DNA from: Pseudophaeobacter sp965641885
GTDB taxonomy: Bacteria; Pseudomonadota; Alphaproteobacteria; Rhodobacterales; Rhodobacteraceae
Reading direction: 5' to 3'
Assembly: GCA_965641885.1 (NCBI GenBank)
Contig: OZ282574.1
Coordinates: 434,001 to 498,000 of the forward strand
Length of the DNA: 64,000 nt
Each line of letters opens with the position of its first letter. Position 1 is the first letter of the stretch. Below, piece by piece: positions 41,607-50,282 of the stretch. The position numbers were made by a program, and so were the translations under genes. A model generated the notes under the pieces. It was not told where the DNA came from. It did no database searches and saw only the letters and a list, made by a program, of their open reading frames with translations.

Positions 41607-42893
41607 ATGGCTCTGGACACACAAAACGGACCCCTGTCTTACGAGGCTCCCGAAAAAGATCTCTATGAGGTCGGTGAAATGCCCCCCATGGGTTATGTGC
41701 CCAAGAAAATGTATGCCTGGGCAATTCGCAAAGAACGCCATGGTGACCCTGATACCGCCATGTTGCAGGAGGTGGTGGAAGTGCCCCAGCTCGACAGCCA
41801 TGAAGTGCTGGTGCTGGTGATGGCTGCAGGCGTCAACTATAACGGTGTCTGGGCCGCGCTCGGCAAGCCGATCAGCCCCTTTGATGGCCACAAGCAGCCC
41901 TATCATATTGCGGGTTCGGACGCTGCGGGTATCGTCTGGGCCGTGGGTGACAAGGTAAAGCGCTGGAAGATCGGCGACGAGGTGGTGATCCACTGCAACC
42001 AGGATGACGGCGACGACGAAGAGTGCAACGGTGGCGATCCGATGTATTCTCCCAGCCAGCGGATCTGGGGTTATGAAACCCCTGATGGCTCGTTCAGCCA
42101 GTTCACCAATGTGCAGGCCCAGCAGCTGATGCCGCGCCCCAAGCACCTGACCTGGGAAGAAAGTGCCTGCTACACGCTGACACTGGCCACCGCCTACCGG
42201 ATGCTGTTTGGTCATGAACCGCATGATCTGAAGCCCGGCCAGAACGTTCTGGTCTGGGGCGCCTCGGGTGGTCTTGGCTCATATGCGATCCAGCTGATCA
42301 ACACCGCCGGCGCCAATGCCATCGGGGTGATCTCGGACGAGAGCAAGCGTGACTTTGTCATGGGGCTGGGCGCCAAGGGCGTGTTGAACCGCAAGGATTT
42401 CAACTGCTGGGGGCAGATGCCCACCGTGAACACGCCGGAATATGCCGCCTGGTTCAAAGAGGCCCGCAAGTTTGGCGCCGCCATCTGGGAAATCACCGGC
42501 AAGGGCAACAATGTCGACATGGTGTTTGAACACCCCGGCGAGGCGACCTTCCCGGTTTCGACCTTTGTCTGCAAAAAGGGTGGCATGGTGGTGATCTGTG
42601 CCGGCACCTCCGGCTTTAACCTGACCTTTGATGTGCGTTACATGTGGATGCACCAGAAACGCCTGCAGGGCTCGCACTTTGCCCACCTCAAGCAGGCCGC
42701 CTCTGCCAATAAGCTGATGGTTGAGCGTCGTCTGGACCCCTGCATGTCCGAGGTCTTCTCCTGGGCCGACCTGCCAGACGCGCACATGAAAATGCTGCGC
42801 AACGAGCACAAGCCGGGCAATATGTCGGTCCTGGTTCAGGCCCCCAAAACCGGCCTGCGCACCCTTGAGGATGTGCTGGAGGCGGGTAAGTAA
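41607..42893 (+). CDS. ccr: crotonyl-CoA carboxylase/reductase
   Basis: Ccr reductively carboxylates crotonyl-CoA to (2S)-ethylmalonyl-CoA with NADPH and CO2, the defining step of the ethylmalonyl-CoA pathway. The 428-residue protein is a long MDR-family enzyme with GSDAAGIVWAVGD, the NADPH site LVWGASGGLGSYAIQL and a C-terminal LPDAHMKMLRNEHKPGNM. AAAGGAGG precedes the ATG at 41607. A strong hairpin follows, and luxR-luxI are next on the same strand. Confidence 0.96.
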   Translation: MALDTQNGPLSYEAPEKDLYEVGEMPPMGYVPKKMYAWAIRKERHGDPDTAMLQEVVEVPQLDSHEVLVLVMAAGVNYNGVWAALGKPISPFDGHKQPYHIAGSDAAGIVWAVGDKVKRWKIGDEVVIHCNQDDGDDEECNGGDPMYSPSQRIWGYETPDGSFSQFTNVQAQQLMPRPKHLTWEESACYTLTLATAYRMLFGHEPHDLKPGQNVLVWGASGGLGSYAIQLINTAGANAIGVISDESKRDFVMGLGAKGVLNRKDFNCWGQMPTVNTPEYAAWFKEARKFGAAIWEITGKGNNVDMVFEHPGEATFPVSTFVCKKGGMVVICAGTSGFNLTFDVRYMWMHQKRLQGSHFAHLKQAASANKLMVERRLDPCMSEVFSWADLPDAHMKMLRNEHKPGNMSVLVQAPKTGLRTLEDVLEAGK

Positions 42894-43290
42894 ATCACAG
42901 GCTTCAACCCTGGAGGGTTGCGTCTGAATTCCAAAAGGGGCGTCGCGATACCTGAAGAGGTGATTCGCGGCGCCCCTTTGCAATTGTGGATCCATGTACA
43001 GGTTTTCAGAGTGTTAGATGAGCGCACTATCACCAGAAATGGGGGTGTAGCAAATTTGACGCAGCCCGGACCCGCAATGTTTATTGATAGCTTCACGATA
43101 GGGCCGGATGTTGGGGGCGGTACAGCGAGAGTGAGACAAAAATGAGCCGGACCGTGAACGATAACGTTGACCTTGCACGGCCCGGCACTGCAAAAGGTTT
43201 GGGACGAGGGTGGCTGGGATCCCCTGTCGGCTGTAAGGCCGCACAGTGCGGGGGGCGACTTCCCAGACGAAATGACTGATGTGTGGAACC
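42894..43290. other. gap between ccr and luxR
   Basis: The left part carries a small hairpin (CAACCC-TGGA-GGGTTG, 42905-42920) and the long ccr terminator-like structure. The right part is the luxR leader, with no gene supported. A 75-codon plus-strand frame starting at 42918 runs straight through the hairpin and is not convincing. Confidence 0.6.
42934..42979 (+). terminator. very strong hairpin after ccr
   Basis: AAAGGGGCG-T-CGCGA pairs with TCGCG-G-CGCCCCTTT (15 pairs with one T-G), and inside the loop ACCT-GAAG-AGGT adds a further four-pair stem. The CCCCTTT side gives a short T run. It very likely ends the ccr transcript. Confidence 0.8.
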
Positions 43291-44010
43291 ATGACGAGCA
43301 AAGCCGAGCTGGACAAAATACTCAAGGCACTGGATGCCACCAAAACCCTTGAGGGGTTGCAGGGTATTATTGAAAGTATCTGTGCGGAGTTTGGCATTGA
43401 TCATGCGATGTATCATTGGGTCGATAGCGCTGGGGATCACTACTACTTTGGCACCTACTCCGACGCCTGGACCACGCAGTATCAGACCAAGAACTACACC
43501 CGGATCGATCCGGTCGTGCTGGGCTGCTATCAACGCTTTCACCCGGTAGACTGGAAGCGGCTGGACTGGTCGACAAAATCAGCCCGTGAGTTTCTGAAGG
43601 ACGCATCCGAGCATGGGGTCGGCAACCAGGGCTATTCCATACCGATCCGGGGGCCCAACGGTCAGTTCGCCCTCTTTTCCGTAAGCCACACCTGCGAAGA
43701 TGAGGCCTGGGAAAAATTTACTGAAGATCACAGCCGCGATTTGATTTTGATCGGGCACTATTTCAATCGCAAGGCGCTGGAGTTTGAACCGGACCGCAGG
43801 CCGGAACAGGCACAGCCTTTGTCGCCCCGTGAGTTGGATGCGCTGACACTTTTGGGCATTGGCTATAGCCGGGCCCAGGTTGCCAAAACACTGTCCATTT
43901 CCGAGCACACACTGCGGGTCTATATCGAAAGCGCCCGCTTCAAACTGGGGGCTCTCAATACCACCCATGCCATTGCCCGGGCAATTAGTGCCGGACTTAT
44001 TATTATCTAG
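43291..44010 (+). CDS. LuxR-family autoinducer-binding regulator
   Basis: The 239-residue protein has an N-terminal acyl-homoserine-lactone-binding domain (W and Y/D residues in AWTTQYQTKNYTRIDPVV, and GYSIPIRGPNGQFALFSVS). The C-terminal LuxR-type helix-turn-helix reads LSPRELDALTLLGIGYSRAQ and continues to SISEHTLRVYIESARFKLGA. The start at 43291 removes four doubtful residues. The luxI gene lies 127 bases downstream on the same strand, so it is the likely cognate regulator. Confidence 0.9.
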   Translation: MTSKAELDKILKALDATKTLEGLQGIIESICAEFGIDHAMYHWVDSAGDHYYFGTYSDAWTTQYQTKNYTRIDPVVLGCYQRFHPVDWKRLDWSTKSAREFLKDASEHGVGNQGYSIPIRGPNGQFALFSVSHTCEDEAWEKFTEDHSRDLILIGHYFNRKALEFEPDRRPEQAQPLSPRELDALTLLGIGYSRAQVAKTLSISEHTLRVYIESARFKLGALNTTHAIARAISAGLIII

Positions 44011-44071
44011 GTCCTGATTTCAACACCCTGCATATGTTTGGTTACCTGTTCTAGTGCGACCCCCTTGCGTC

Positions 44072-44101
44072 TTGGGTCGACTCGCCTTGTGGTCGTATAA
44101 T
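44072..44101 (+). promoter_or_regulatory. candidate sigma-70 promoter of luxI
   Basis: TTGGGT at 44072-44077 and TATAAT at 44096-44101 are separated by 18 bases, giving a transcription start near 44108 and a leader of about 30 bases before the luxI ATG at 44138. I see no clear lux-box dyad over the -35 element. Confidence 0.45.
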
Positions 44102-44137
44102 CTCCCTGCGTTTCCATCAAAAGGGGAGAAAACCGCA

Positions 44138-44779
44138 ATGCTTCGTTATATCTATGCGCGTGAACTTGAGACCTGTGCCGATCTGGCGCATTCAATGTTT
44201 CTGGATCGCGCTGATCAGTTCAAGACCCGCCTCGGCTGGGATGTCCAAATTGATGATGCCGGGGAAGAACGAGACCAGTATGACGCCCTGAACCCGCTGT
44301 ATGTGATTTGGGAAATGCCCGATGGCAGCCACGGCGGCTCGATGCGTTTTTTGCCGACAACCGGTCCGGTGATGGTGAATGAGGTGTTTGACAACCTCAC
44401 CGGCGGCAATCCGATTTCCAGCCCACTCATATGGGAATGTACCCGCTTTTGTCTGTCACGAGACGCTGATGGCAGTGTTGCCGGGGCTTTGACGCTGGCG
44501 GGACTGGAAATCATGCGGAATTTGAATATTGCGCATTTCGCGGGGGTTTTTGATCGGCGCATGGTGCGGATCTATCGCAGTCTTGGCTTTAGCCCCGAGA
44601 TCATCAGATCGGCAGGCGCAGGCCGGGATAAAATCAGCCTTGGCCTGTGGGAATACAATGCCGAGGCCTATCACCGCGTCGCTTTGCGGGCAGGAATTTC
44701 CCCGGAGATTTCGCAGCTTTGGTTTGATCTGTCTTTTGGGGGTGCCACGTCCCCGGCGCCCTTGCGCATGACGGGGTGA
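44138..44779 (+). CDS. acyl-homoserine-lactone synthase
   Basis: The 213-residue LuxI-type enzyme makes an N-acyl homoserine lactone from S-adenosylmethionine and acyl-ACP. It keeps the family's landmarks: RADQFKTRLGWDV, D-x2-D in DQYDALNPLYV, GSMRFLPTTGP, and WECTRFCLSRDA with the substrate glutamate and arginine. AGGGGAG precedes the ATG. The acyl chain length cannot be predicted from the sequence. With the LuxR gene upstream it makes a complete quorum-sensing unit directly after ccr. Confidence 0.95.
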   Translation: MLRYIYARELETCADLAHSMFLDRADQFKTRLGWDVQIDDAGEERDQYDALNPLYVIWEMPDGSHGGSMRFLPTTGPVMVNEVFDNLTGGNPISSPLIWECTRFCLSRDADGSVAGALTLAGLEIMRNLNIAHFAGVFDRRMVRIYRSLGFSPEIIRSAGAGRDKISLGLWEYNAEAYHRVALRAGISPEISQLWFDLSFGGATSPAPLRMTG

Positions 44780-44908
44780 GGCCGGTAAAAATTCTGGCCA
44801 ATCCACGGGCTAATCCACAGGCCAAAAGACTGGCCAAATACTGGCGAAGATGCAGGCCGCGGATCGGTTGCTCTGGTGCAGCCGATCCAGCCGCTGTAGG
44901 GTCGCGCC

Positions 44909-46444
44909 ATGACAGATTTGACCGTGAAATTCTCCGATGACCAGGCGGTTGCCTATGACAGTGTCGCAGCTCTGCTGCGCCAGGCTGGGGTCGATATGGA
45001 CGATGGCCTGCTGCAGCCGCCCATGGGCGAGGCCGGGGTCATGGCGGTGATTGGCAAAGCAGGCTCCGGCAAGACCCTGCTGCTTGCTGAGCTATATAAG
45101 GCGCTGGAGCGGGCTGGCCTTGAGGTGGTTTCAGGCGACTATGAAAGCCGCAAGAAAACAGGCCGACGCAGCCTGGCAATCCTGGCGCCAACCAACAAGG
45201 CGGCCAGCGTGTTGCGACTGCGCGGCGTGCCGGCCACCACCATTCACCGTATTCTGTACACGCCGGTCTATGACCCCGAATATGAGCGCATTGCCGAATG
45301 GCTCACCGGGAACGGCGAGGTCCCCGAGATCGAGGGGCTGACCGAGGAGGCGCTGGCACGCGCGGCAGCGTTTTATGCCAAGAACAAATCCATCCCCGGC
45401 GCCCTCGCGGTGGCAGGGCTGCGTGGTTCGGACTTTATTACCGGCTGGAAGCGCCGCGAAGACCCTTTGGATGTGGGCTTTGTCGATGAGGCCTCAATGC
45501 TGGACAATCGCCAGTTCGAGGACCTGAAAGAGATCTTTCCGACTTTGGTGCTGTTTGGCGACCCGGCGCAGCTGGCTCCGGTCAACCAATCGGGCTCTAT
45601 GGTGTTTGAAACCCTGCCAGAGCCGCGCCAGCTGGTGCTGCACCGGGTGCACCGGCAGGATGCGGACAACCCGATCCTGGATCTTGCACACGCGCTGGCG
45701 GATCCGGCGCTGGGGTTTGAAGATTTTGAGCGGATGATTGAAGAGACCGCGCAGCGCGATGACCGAGTGGTCTGGGGCCAGCGGGTCGAAGTCGATCTGA
45801 TGGCGCGCAGTCCGGTTCTGGTCTGGCGCAATGCCACCCGCATTCGGCTGATCAATGCCTTTCGCGCCGTGCATGGCGCCCCCGAGGATGCGCTGGCAGA
45901 GGGTGAACCGCTGATTTGCGACGGTATTGAGCTGCCGATGAAACACCGCAAGAAACGTCTGGATCTGGAGGCGCGCGGCCTGATCAAGGGCGCGCAGGTT
46001 GTCTATCTTGGGCCCGGGCGCAAACCGGGGTTCTCTAGGCTGCATGTGATGGGTGCTATGGACCCGCAGGTCTCGGCGGCCTCAATCGTCAAAATCGAAA
46101 AACCCGGCGAGGAAGAGCCGTTCATTCCCTATGCCGCCCGCATGGGGGCAACCTTTTTGCACGGGGCGGCGGTGACGATCCACAAGGCGCAGGGCTCGCA
46201 ATGGGACACCACGCAGGTCTTTGCCCCAGACATCCAGGTCGCGGCCCGCATGGGGCGTGTCGAGGCAGGTCAGCCTCTGTGGAAGCGTCTGGCCTATGTG
46301 GCGATCACCCGGGCGCAGGAGCGTCTGATCTGGGTGGTACGCAACCGTCTGTCAAAACCTACCGGCCCCCTGCGGGTGGACGATCTGAAGGCCGCTCCAG
46401 CCGCGGCGCTGACTTTGGAAATACAAGAGGAAGAAATGCTATGA
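44909..46444 (+). CDS. RecD-like ATP-dependent DNA helicase
   Basis: The 511-residue protein is a superfamily-1 helicase: Walker A AVIGKAGSGKTLLLAEL, motif Ia ILAPTNKAA, Walker B VGFVDEASML, motif III LVLFGDPAQLAPV, and a C-terminal UvrD-like end TIHKAQGSQWDTTQVF with LAYVAITRAQERL. It resembles stand-alone RecD-like exonuclease V family helicases. Its TGA overlaps the ATG of the dehydrogenase gene (ATGA). Confidence 0.92.
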   Translation: MTDLTVKFSDDQAVAYDSVAALLRQAGVDMDDGLLQPPMGEAGVMAVIGKAGSGKTLLLAELYKALERAGLEVVSGDYESRKKTGRRSLAILAPTNKAASVLRLRGVPATTIHRILYTPVYDPEYERIAEWLTGNGEVPEIEGLTEEALARAAAFYAKNKSIPGALAVAGLRGSDFITGWKRREDPLDVGFVDEASMLDNRQFEDLKEIFPTLVLFGDPAQLAPVNQSGSMVFETLPEPRQLVLHRVHRQDADNPILDLAHALADPALGFEDFERMIEETAQRDDRVVWGQRVEVDLMARSPVLVWRNATRIRLINAFRAVHGAPEDALAEGEPLICDGIELPMKHRKKRLDLEARGLIKGAQVVYLGPGRKPGFSRLHVMGAMDPQVSAASIVKIEKPGEEEPFIPYAARMGATFLHGAAVTIHKAQGSQWDTTQVFAPDIQVAARMGRVEAGQPLWKRLAYVAITRAQERLIWVVRNRLSKPTGPLRVDDLKAAPAAALTLEIQEEEML

Positions 46445-47223
46445 GTGAAGCAACACAGGCAAAATCGATACAGGCAAAATCGACACGGGCAAAATCGATC
46501 CTGATTACCGGGGCCAGCTCTGGCATTGGGCGCGCAGTGGCAGAGCTCTGCCTTGATAAAGGCTGGCAGGTCGGGCTGCTGGCCCGGCGCCAGGAGGCGC
46601 TGGAAGAGGTCGCCATGGGCCATGTGAACGCCACGGTTCTGCCTGCGGATGTCACAGATGCGACGGCCGTGGACCACGCGGTCAACCAGTTTGCCATGAC
46701 AACGGGGCATCTGGATGTTCTGTTCAACAATGCCGGGATCTTTACGCCCGGTGGCACCATTGATGAGATCGCCCTTGAGGATTGGTATGCTTCGGTGAAT
46801 GTAAACCTCAACGGCATGTTTCTGGCCGCCCGGGCGGCCTTTCGTCAGATGCGGCATCAAACGCCTCAGGGCGGGCGGATCATCAACAATGGCTCCATCG
46901 CGGCGCATTCCCCGCGGCCCAATTCGGCGCCCTATGCCGCCACCAAATCAGCCATCACCGGCCTGACCCGCAGCCTGTCGCTGGACGGGCGTGCCTTTGA
47001 TATTGCCTGTGGCCAGATCGATATCGGCAATGCCAACACGCCCATGGTCGAAGATCTGGCGGCGCGTCAGGCAGCACAGACCCCCGATGCCGAACCTATG
47101 CAGAGCTTTAAGGTGGAAGATGCCGCCAAATCGGTTCTGTATATGGCGCAGTTGCCTCTTGAGGCGAATGTGCAGTTTATGACCGTGATGGCGACCAAAA
47201 TGCCCTATATCGGCCGCGGCTGA
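46441..47223 (+). CDS. short-chain dehydrogenase/reductase
   Basis: The 260-residue protein has the classical SDR motifs: LITGASSGIGRAVA, VLFNNAGIF, and the active site YAATKSA (Tyr and Lys). The substrate is unknown. The first 20 residues contain a tandem Q/T-A-K-S repeat encoded by 15-base DNA repeats, before the Rossmann fold begins. Translation is probably coupled to the helicase gene. Confidence 0.9.
   Translation: MSEATQAKSIQAKSTRAKSILITGASSGIGRAVAELCLDKGWQVGLLARRQEALEEVAMGHVNATVLPADVTDATAVDHAVNQFAMTTGHLDVLFNNAGIFTPGGTIDEIALEDWYASVNVNLNGMFLAARAAFRQMRHQTPQGGRIINNGSIAAHSPRPNSAPYAATKSAITGLTRSLSLDGRAFDIACGQIDIGNANTPMVEDLAARQAAQTPDAEPMQSFKVEDAAKSVLYMAQLPLEANVQFMTVMATKMPYIGRG
46455..46499 (+). 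repeat. three 15-bp tandem repeats at the SDR N-terminus
   Basis: The unit ACAGGCAAAATCGAT occurs three times in a row, the second and third copies with one or two changes. It encodes five-residue repeats (Q/R-A-K-S-I/T) directly after the start codon. Copy-number change would keep the frame. Confidence 0.85.
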
Positions 47224-47326
47224 CAGCTGTGGTTTCCGCTCTGATCAGCCCTGACCAGTGCTCCTGTCCCTCTCCCGTCCATCGCTGTGGTGGGGCAGGG
47301 CTGGCGGGCGGCGTAAATGGGCGAAA

Positions 47327-48136
47327 TCAGCCATTGCGGAGCAGGCGGAAAGCCGCAGAGGCGCCCCAGCCGGCCGCAATGGCAATTGCCAAAGACATCA
47401 ACCCGTAAAGAAACGGCTTCTCGCGCGACATCGCGTAGAGAAACCGCTCCAGTCCGACTTTACGCACATCAATGTCGGTCTCAAACTTGGACACAACTTT
47501 TCCGTCCCGCGTGAGCAAGATACGCGCGGTATAATGCCCTTCGGTCAGATCGGACGGCATCTCGATGGCAGTGCGGAACAGGGTTTGTTGATCGACCGCG
47601 ACGGTGTTCTCACGCAGCGAGTAAAGCCCGCGGTCCTCGCGAATGCGCACCACAGCATCGGCAAAATCCTGCGCCCCCTGGATATTCATCGCAGCGCCAA
47701 CCGAACGGATGGCACGGGCGATAGAGACACGGTAGCGCAGATCCTCGGTATCAGAGATCACCTCTGAAAAGGGCGCACTGGTGGCAATGGCGTAAAAGCT
47801 GGGCGCGGAATCAACCAAAACACTGTCGGTGTTGACCCAGATGCCGAGCCGTTTGGCCTTGCGGCGCACGGTGACAGGGGACTGGGGACCAGAGACCGCA
47901 ACAATGACCTGCAGCGGGGCACCTTCGGGAATGGGGGTTTCGCGCTTTACCGCGCCAAAAATCAGAATTTCGGAACCGTCAAAATCGGCGGTGATCGCAA
48001 CGCGGTCCTGGCTGAGGCCCAGCACCACTTCTTCTCCGGCTTGCCCTGCGGCCTGCGCATGAGAGGGCAGTGGTGTAAAGGCGCCCACAGCCAGAGACAG
48101 GCATAGAGACAGCGACAGCAACAAAGGGCGGATCAT
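47327..48136 (-). CDS. TIGR02186 family protein
   Basis: The 269-residue protein has a signal peptide (cleavage near SHAQA), a beta-rich exported domain (VVLGLSQDRVAITADFDGSEI at its start) and one C-terminal transmembrane helix (KPFLYGLMSLAIAIAAGWGA). This is the conserved TIGR02186 family, restricted to Alphaproteobacteria and typically next to TauE/SafE permease genes. I chose the ATG at 48136; a TTG at 48142 would be close to the ribosome site. It probably works with the permease encoded just upstream. Confidence 0.85.
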   Translation of the reverse strand: MIRPLLLSLSLCLSLAVGAFTPLPSHAQAAGQAGEEVVLGLSQDRVAITADFDGSEILIFGAVKRETPIPEGAPLQVIVAVSGPQSPVTVRRKAKRLGIWVNTDSVLVDSAPSFYAIATSAPFSEVISDTEDLRYRVSIARAIRSVGAAMNIQGAQDFADAVVRIREDRGLYSLRENTVAVDQQTLFRTAIEMPSDLTEGHYTARILLTRDGKVVSKFETDIDVRKVGLERFLYAMSREKPFLYGLMSLAIAIAAGWGASAAFRLLRNG

Positions 48137-48138
48137 GA

Positions 48139-49059
48139 TCAATGTCCTCCCGCCGCGCCAATGGAATACAGCTCGGACGGCATCAGCAGCAGATCGAGGC
48201 CCAGTTTGGCACAGACCACCATGACCATCAGGGCAAGCAGAATACGCAGCTGTTCAGCCTTGAGATAAACGCCGATACGGGTGCCAATCTGCGCGCCAAC
48301 CACGCCACCAACCAGCAACAGAACCGCAAGCACGATATCAACCGTGTAGTTGGTTGTGGCGTGCAGCATCGTTGTAAAGGCCGTCACCAGAATGATCTGA
48401 AACAGCGATGTGCCTACAACAACCTTTGTGGGCATGCCCAGAATGTAGATCATGGCAGGCACCATGATAAAACCACCACCGACGCCCATGATGGCTGCCA
48501 GAATCCCAACGGCGACGCCGACCAGGATTGGCGGGATGACCGAGATATAGAGCCCCGAGGTGCGAAAGCGCATCTTGAAGGGCAGGGCATGCACCCAGCC
48601 ACGCTGGCGTCGCGGCGGCAGGGCGCCGCCGGCGCGTTTGGATTTGAACATGGCGTTGACGCTCTCGATGAACATCAACGTGCCAACAACGCCCAGGAAG
48701 ACCACATAGCAAAGGGTTACCAGCAAATCGACCTGTCCGAGGCTTTTGAGGTAGTTAAAGATCACCACGCCCACTGCGGCGCCGATAAGGCCGCCTACCT
48801 GCAGGACCATGCCCATTTTGATGTCGACCGTGCGCCTTCGGAAATGCGCCAGCACGCCCGAAAACGAGGAGGCGACGATCTGGTTGGCCTCGGTGGCGAC
48901 CGCGACAACGGGCGGGATGCCAATAAAGAACAACAAAGGTGTCATCAGAAATCCACCGCCGACCCCGAACATGCCGGACAAAATTCCGACGATGCCTCCG
49001 AGGCCCAGCAGGAGGAAGGCGTTGACCGATACCTCGGCGATGGGAAGGTAAACTTGCAT
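48139..49059 (-). CDS. TauE/SafE (TSUP) family permease
   Basis: The 306-residue protein has eight or so transmembrane helices and the TSUP-family repeats GGIVGILSGMFGVGGGFLMTPLL and VGILAAIMGVGGGFIMVPAM. Members export sulfite, sulfoacetate or other organosulfur compounds. The substrate here is unknown, but the TIGR02186 partner is coupled directly to its end. The gene is monocistronic or first in a two-gene unit. Confidence 0.9.
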   Translation of the reverse strand: MQVYLPIAEVSVNAFLLLGLGGIVGILSGMFGVGGGFLMTPLLFFIGIPPVVAVATEANQIVASSFSGVLAHFRRRTVDIKMGMVLQVGGLIGAAVGVVIFNYLKSLGQVDLLVTLCYVVFLGVVGTLMFIESVNAMFKSKRAGGALPPRRQRGWVHALPFKMRFRTSGLYISVIPPILVGVAVGILAAIMGVGGGFIMVPAMIYILGMPTKVVVGTSLFQIILVTAFTTMLHATTNYTVDIVLAVLLLVGGVVGAQIGTRIGVYLKAEQLRILLALMVMVVCAKLGLDLLLMPSELYSIGAAGGH

Positions 49060-49261
49060 GAATAAGTTAGAGCGCAGCGTTGGAAGAAAAGCAACTGACG
49101 ATGCCGCTCTGCAGCGTGCAGGACTGATCAGAGGGCGAAACTGGACCTATAGATGGCAACAGGGCCACAGGGGCGTGGCACAGGTCCCGTTCGCCACCGC
49201 GGCGGCCTTGGGGGCACAAGGCGGAGAAAGGGGCGTGGAGGGCTGCAGGCCAAACACAAAA

Positions 49262-49288
49262 GCCCGCGCAGTTGATATCTGCGCGGGC
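49262..49288 (-). terminator. terminator of the BMP-type importer operon
   Basis: GCCCGCGCAG, loop TTGATAT and CTGCGCGGGC form a perfect ten-pair stem, with a TTTTGTGTTTG tract following on the minus strand. It lies 29 bases after the last permease stop. Confidence 0.85.
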
Positions 49289-49316
49289 CTTATTCTGTTT
49301 TTTGGATTGGGCTGGA

Positions 49317-50282
49317 TTAACGCTCTTTCACGTAGGGCTCACCACCGGCGCGGGGGGGGACGGCCTTGCCGACAAAACCCGCAAGTATAACCACCGTCAA
49401 GATATAGGGCAGCGCATCCATGACCTGCACCGGAATGGTCAGTGAGCCCAGCTCGATGTTCTGAAACCGCAGGGCCACGGCCTGAAGCAGACCAAAGAGC
49501 AGACAGGCTCCCATCGCCTGCCAGGGCCGCCATTTGGCAAAGATCAGCGCCGCCAGCGCGATAAAGCCACGCCCGGCGGTCATGTCTTTGACAAAGCCCG
49601 CCTGCAACGCTGTGGCGAGATAGGCGCCGGCAATGCCGCACAAAACACCGCAGATCGCCACAGCCGCATAGCGCAGCCCGATGACGGAAACCCCGGCGGT
49701 ATCGACGGCTGCCGGGTTTTCCCCAACGGCGCGCAGACGCAGGCCAAAACGGGTGCGGTACAGGATCCACCAGGTTGCGGGCACCGCCAGAAAGGCAAAA
49801 TAGACCAGGATAGAATGGCCCGAAAGCAGCTCGGAATAGATGGGACCAAAGATGGGCACATCCTTGACGCTGTCGGCAAAGGGCAGGGTGATGGGGCCAA
49901 AGCGGCCACTGGTCAGCAGCGAGGGCGTGCGCCCGCCCTGCTTGAACCAGTCCTGCGCAATCAGCACCGTGAGGCCTGCCGCCAAAAAGTTGATCGCCAC
50001 GCCCGAGATCAGCTGGTTGCCGCGAAAGGTGATAGAGGCCAGCCCATGCAGGCCCGACAACACCAGCGAGGCGGCAATTCCGGCCAGCAGCCCCAGCCAG
50101 ACATTACCGGTCACAGCGGCAATCGCGGCAGAGAAGAACGCCGCCATCAGCATCTTGCCTTCAAGCCCGATGTCAAAGACCCCGGCGCGTTCGGAATACA
50201 GCCCGGCCAGACAGGCCAGCAGCAACGGCGTTGCCAGCCGGACAGTGCTGTCCAGCACCTGGATCAGAGTAAGGAAATCCAT
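49317..50282 (-). CDS. nucleoside-type ABC transporter permease
   Basis: The 321-residue integral membrane protein has eight or nine helices and the branched-chain-type permease pattern, with ERAGVFDIGLEGKMLMAAF and FIALAALIFAKWRPWQAM, as in YufQ-like nucleoside permeases. It overlaps the second permease gene by one base. Together they form the channel of a BMP-type importer. Related systems import purine nucleosides; the exact substrate is not visible here. Confidence 0.92.
   Translation of the reverse strand: MDFLTLIQVLDSTVRLATPLLLACLAGLYSERAGVFDIGLEGKMLMAAFFSAAIAAVTGNVWLGLLAGIAASLVLSGLHGLASITFRGNQLISGVAINFLAAGLTVLIAQDWFKQGGRTPSLLTSGRFGPITLPFADSVKDVPIFGPIYSELLSGHSILVYFAFLAVPATWWILYRTRFGLRLRAVGENPAAVDTAGVSVIGLRYAAVAICGVLCGIAGAYLATALQAGFVKDMTAGRGFIALAALIFAKWRPWQAMGACLLFGLLQAVALRFQNIELGSLTIPVQVMDALPYILTVVILAGFVGKAVPPRAGGEPYVKER

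Noticed and set aside
42918..43145. A 75-codon plus-strand frame after ccr
   Set aside because: It reads straight through the strong ccr hairpin, so it would be poorly translated, and it has no recognisable features.
44011..44137. A lux box between luxR and luxI
   Set aside because: I looked for the usual CTG...CAG dyad over the -35 element and found only weak direct repeats, so I list only the promoter.
48142..49065. A 307-codon plus-strand frame opposite the TauE permease
   Set aside because: Extremely His/Gln/Asp-rich with no plausible fold; a mirror of the permease's membrane-helix codons.
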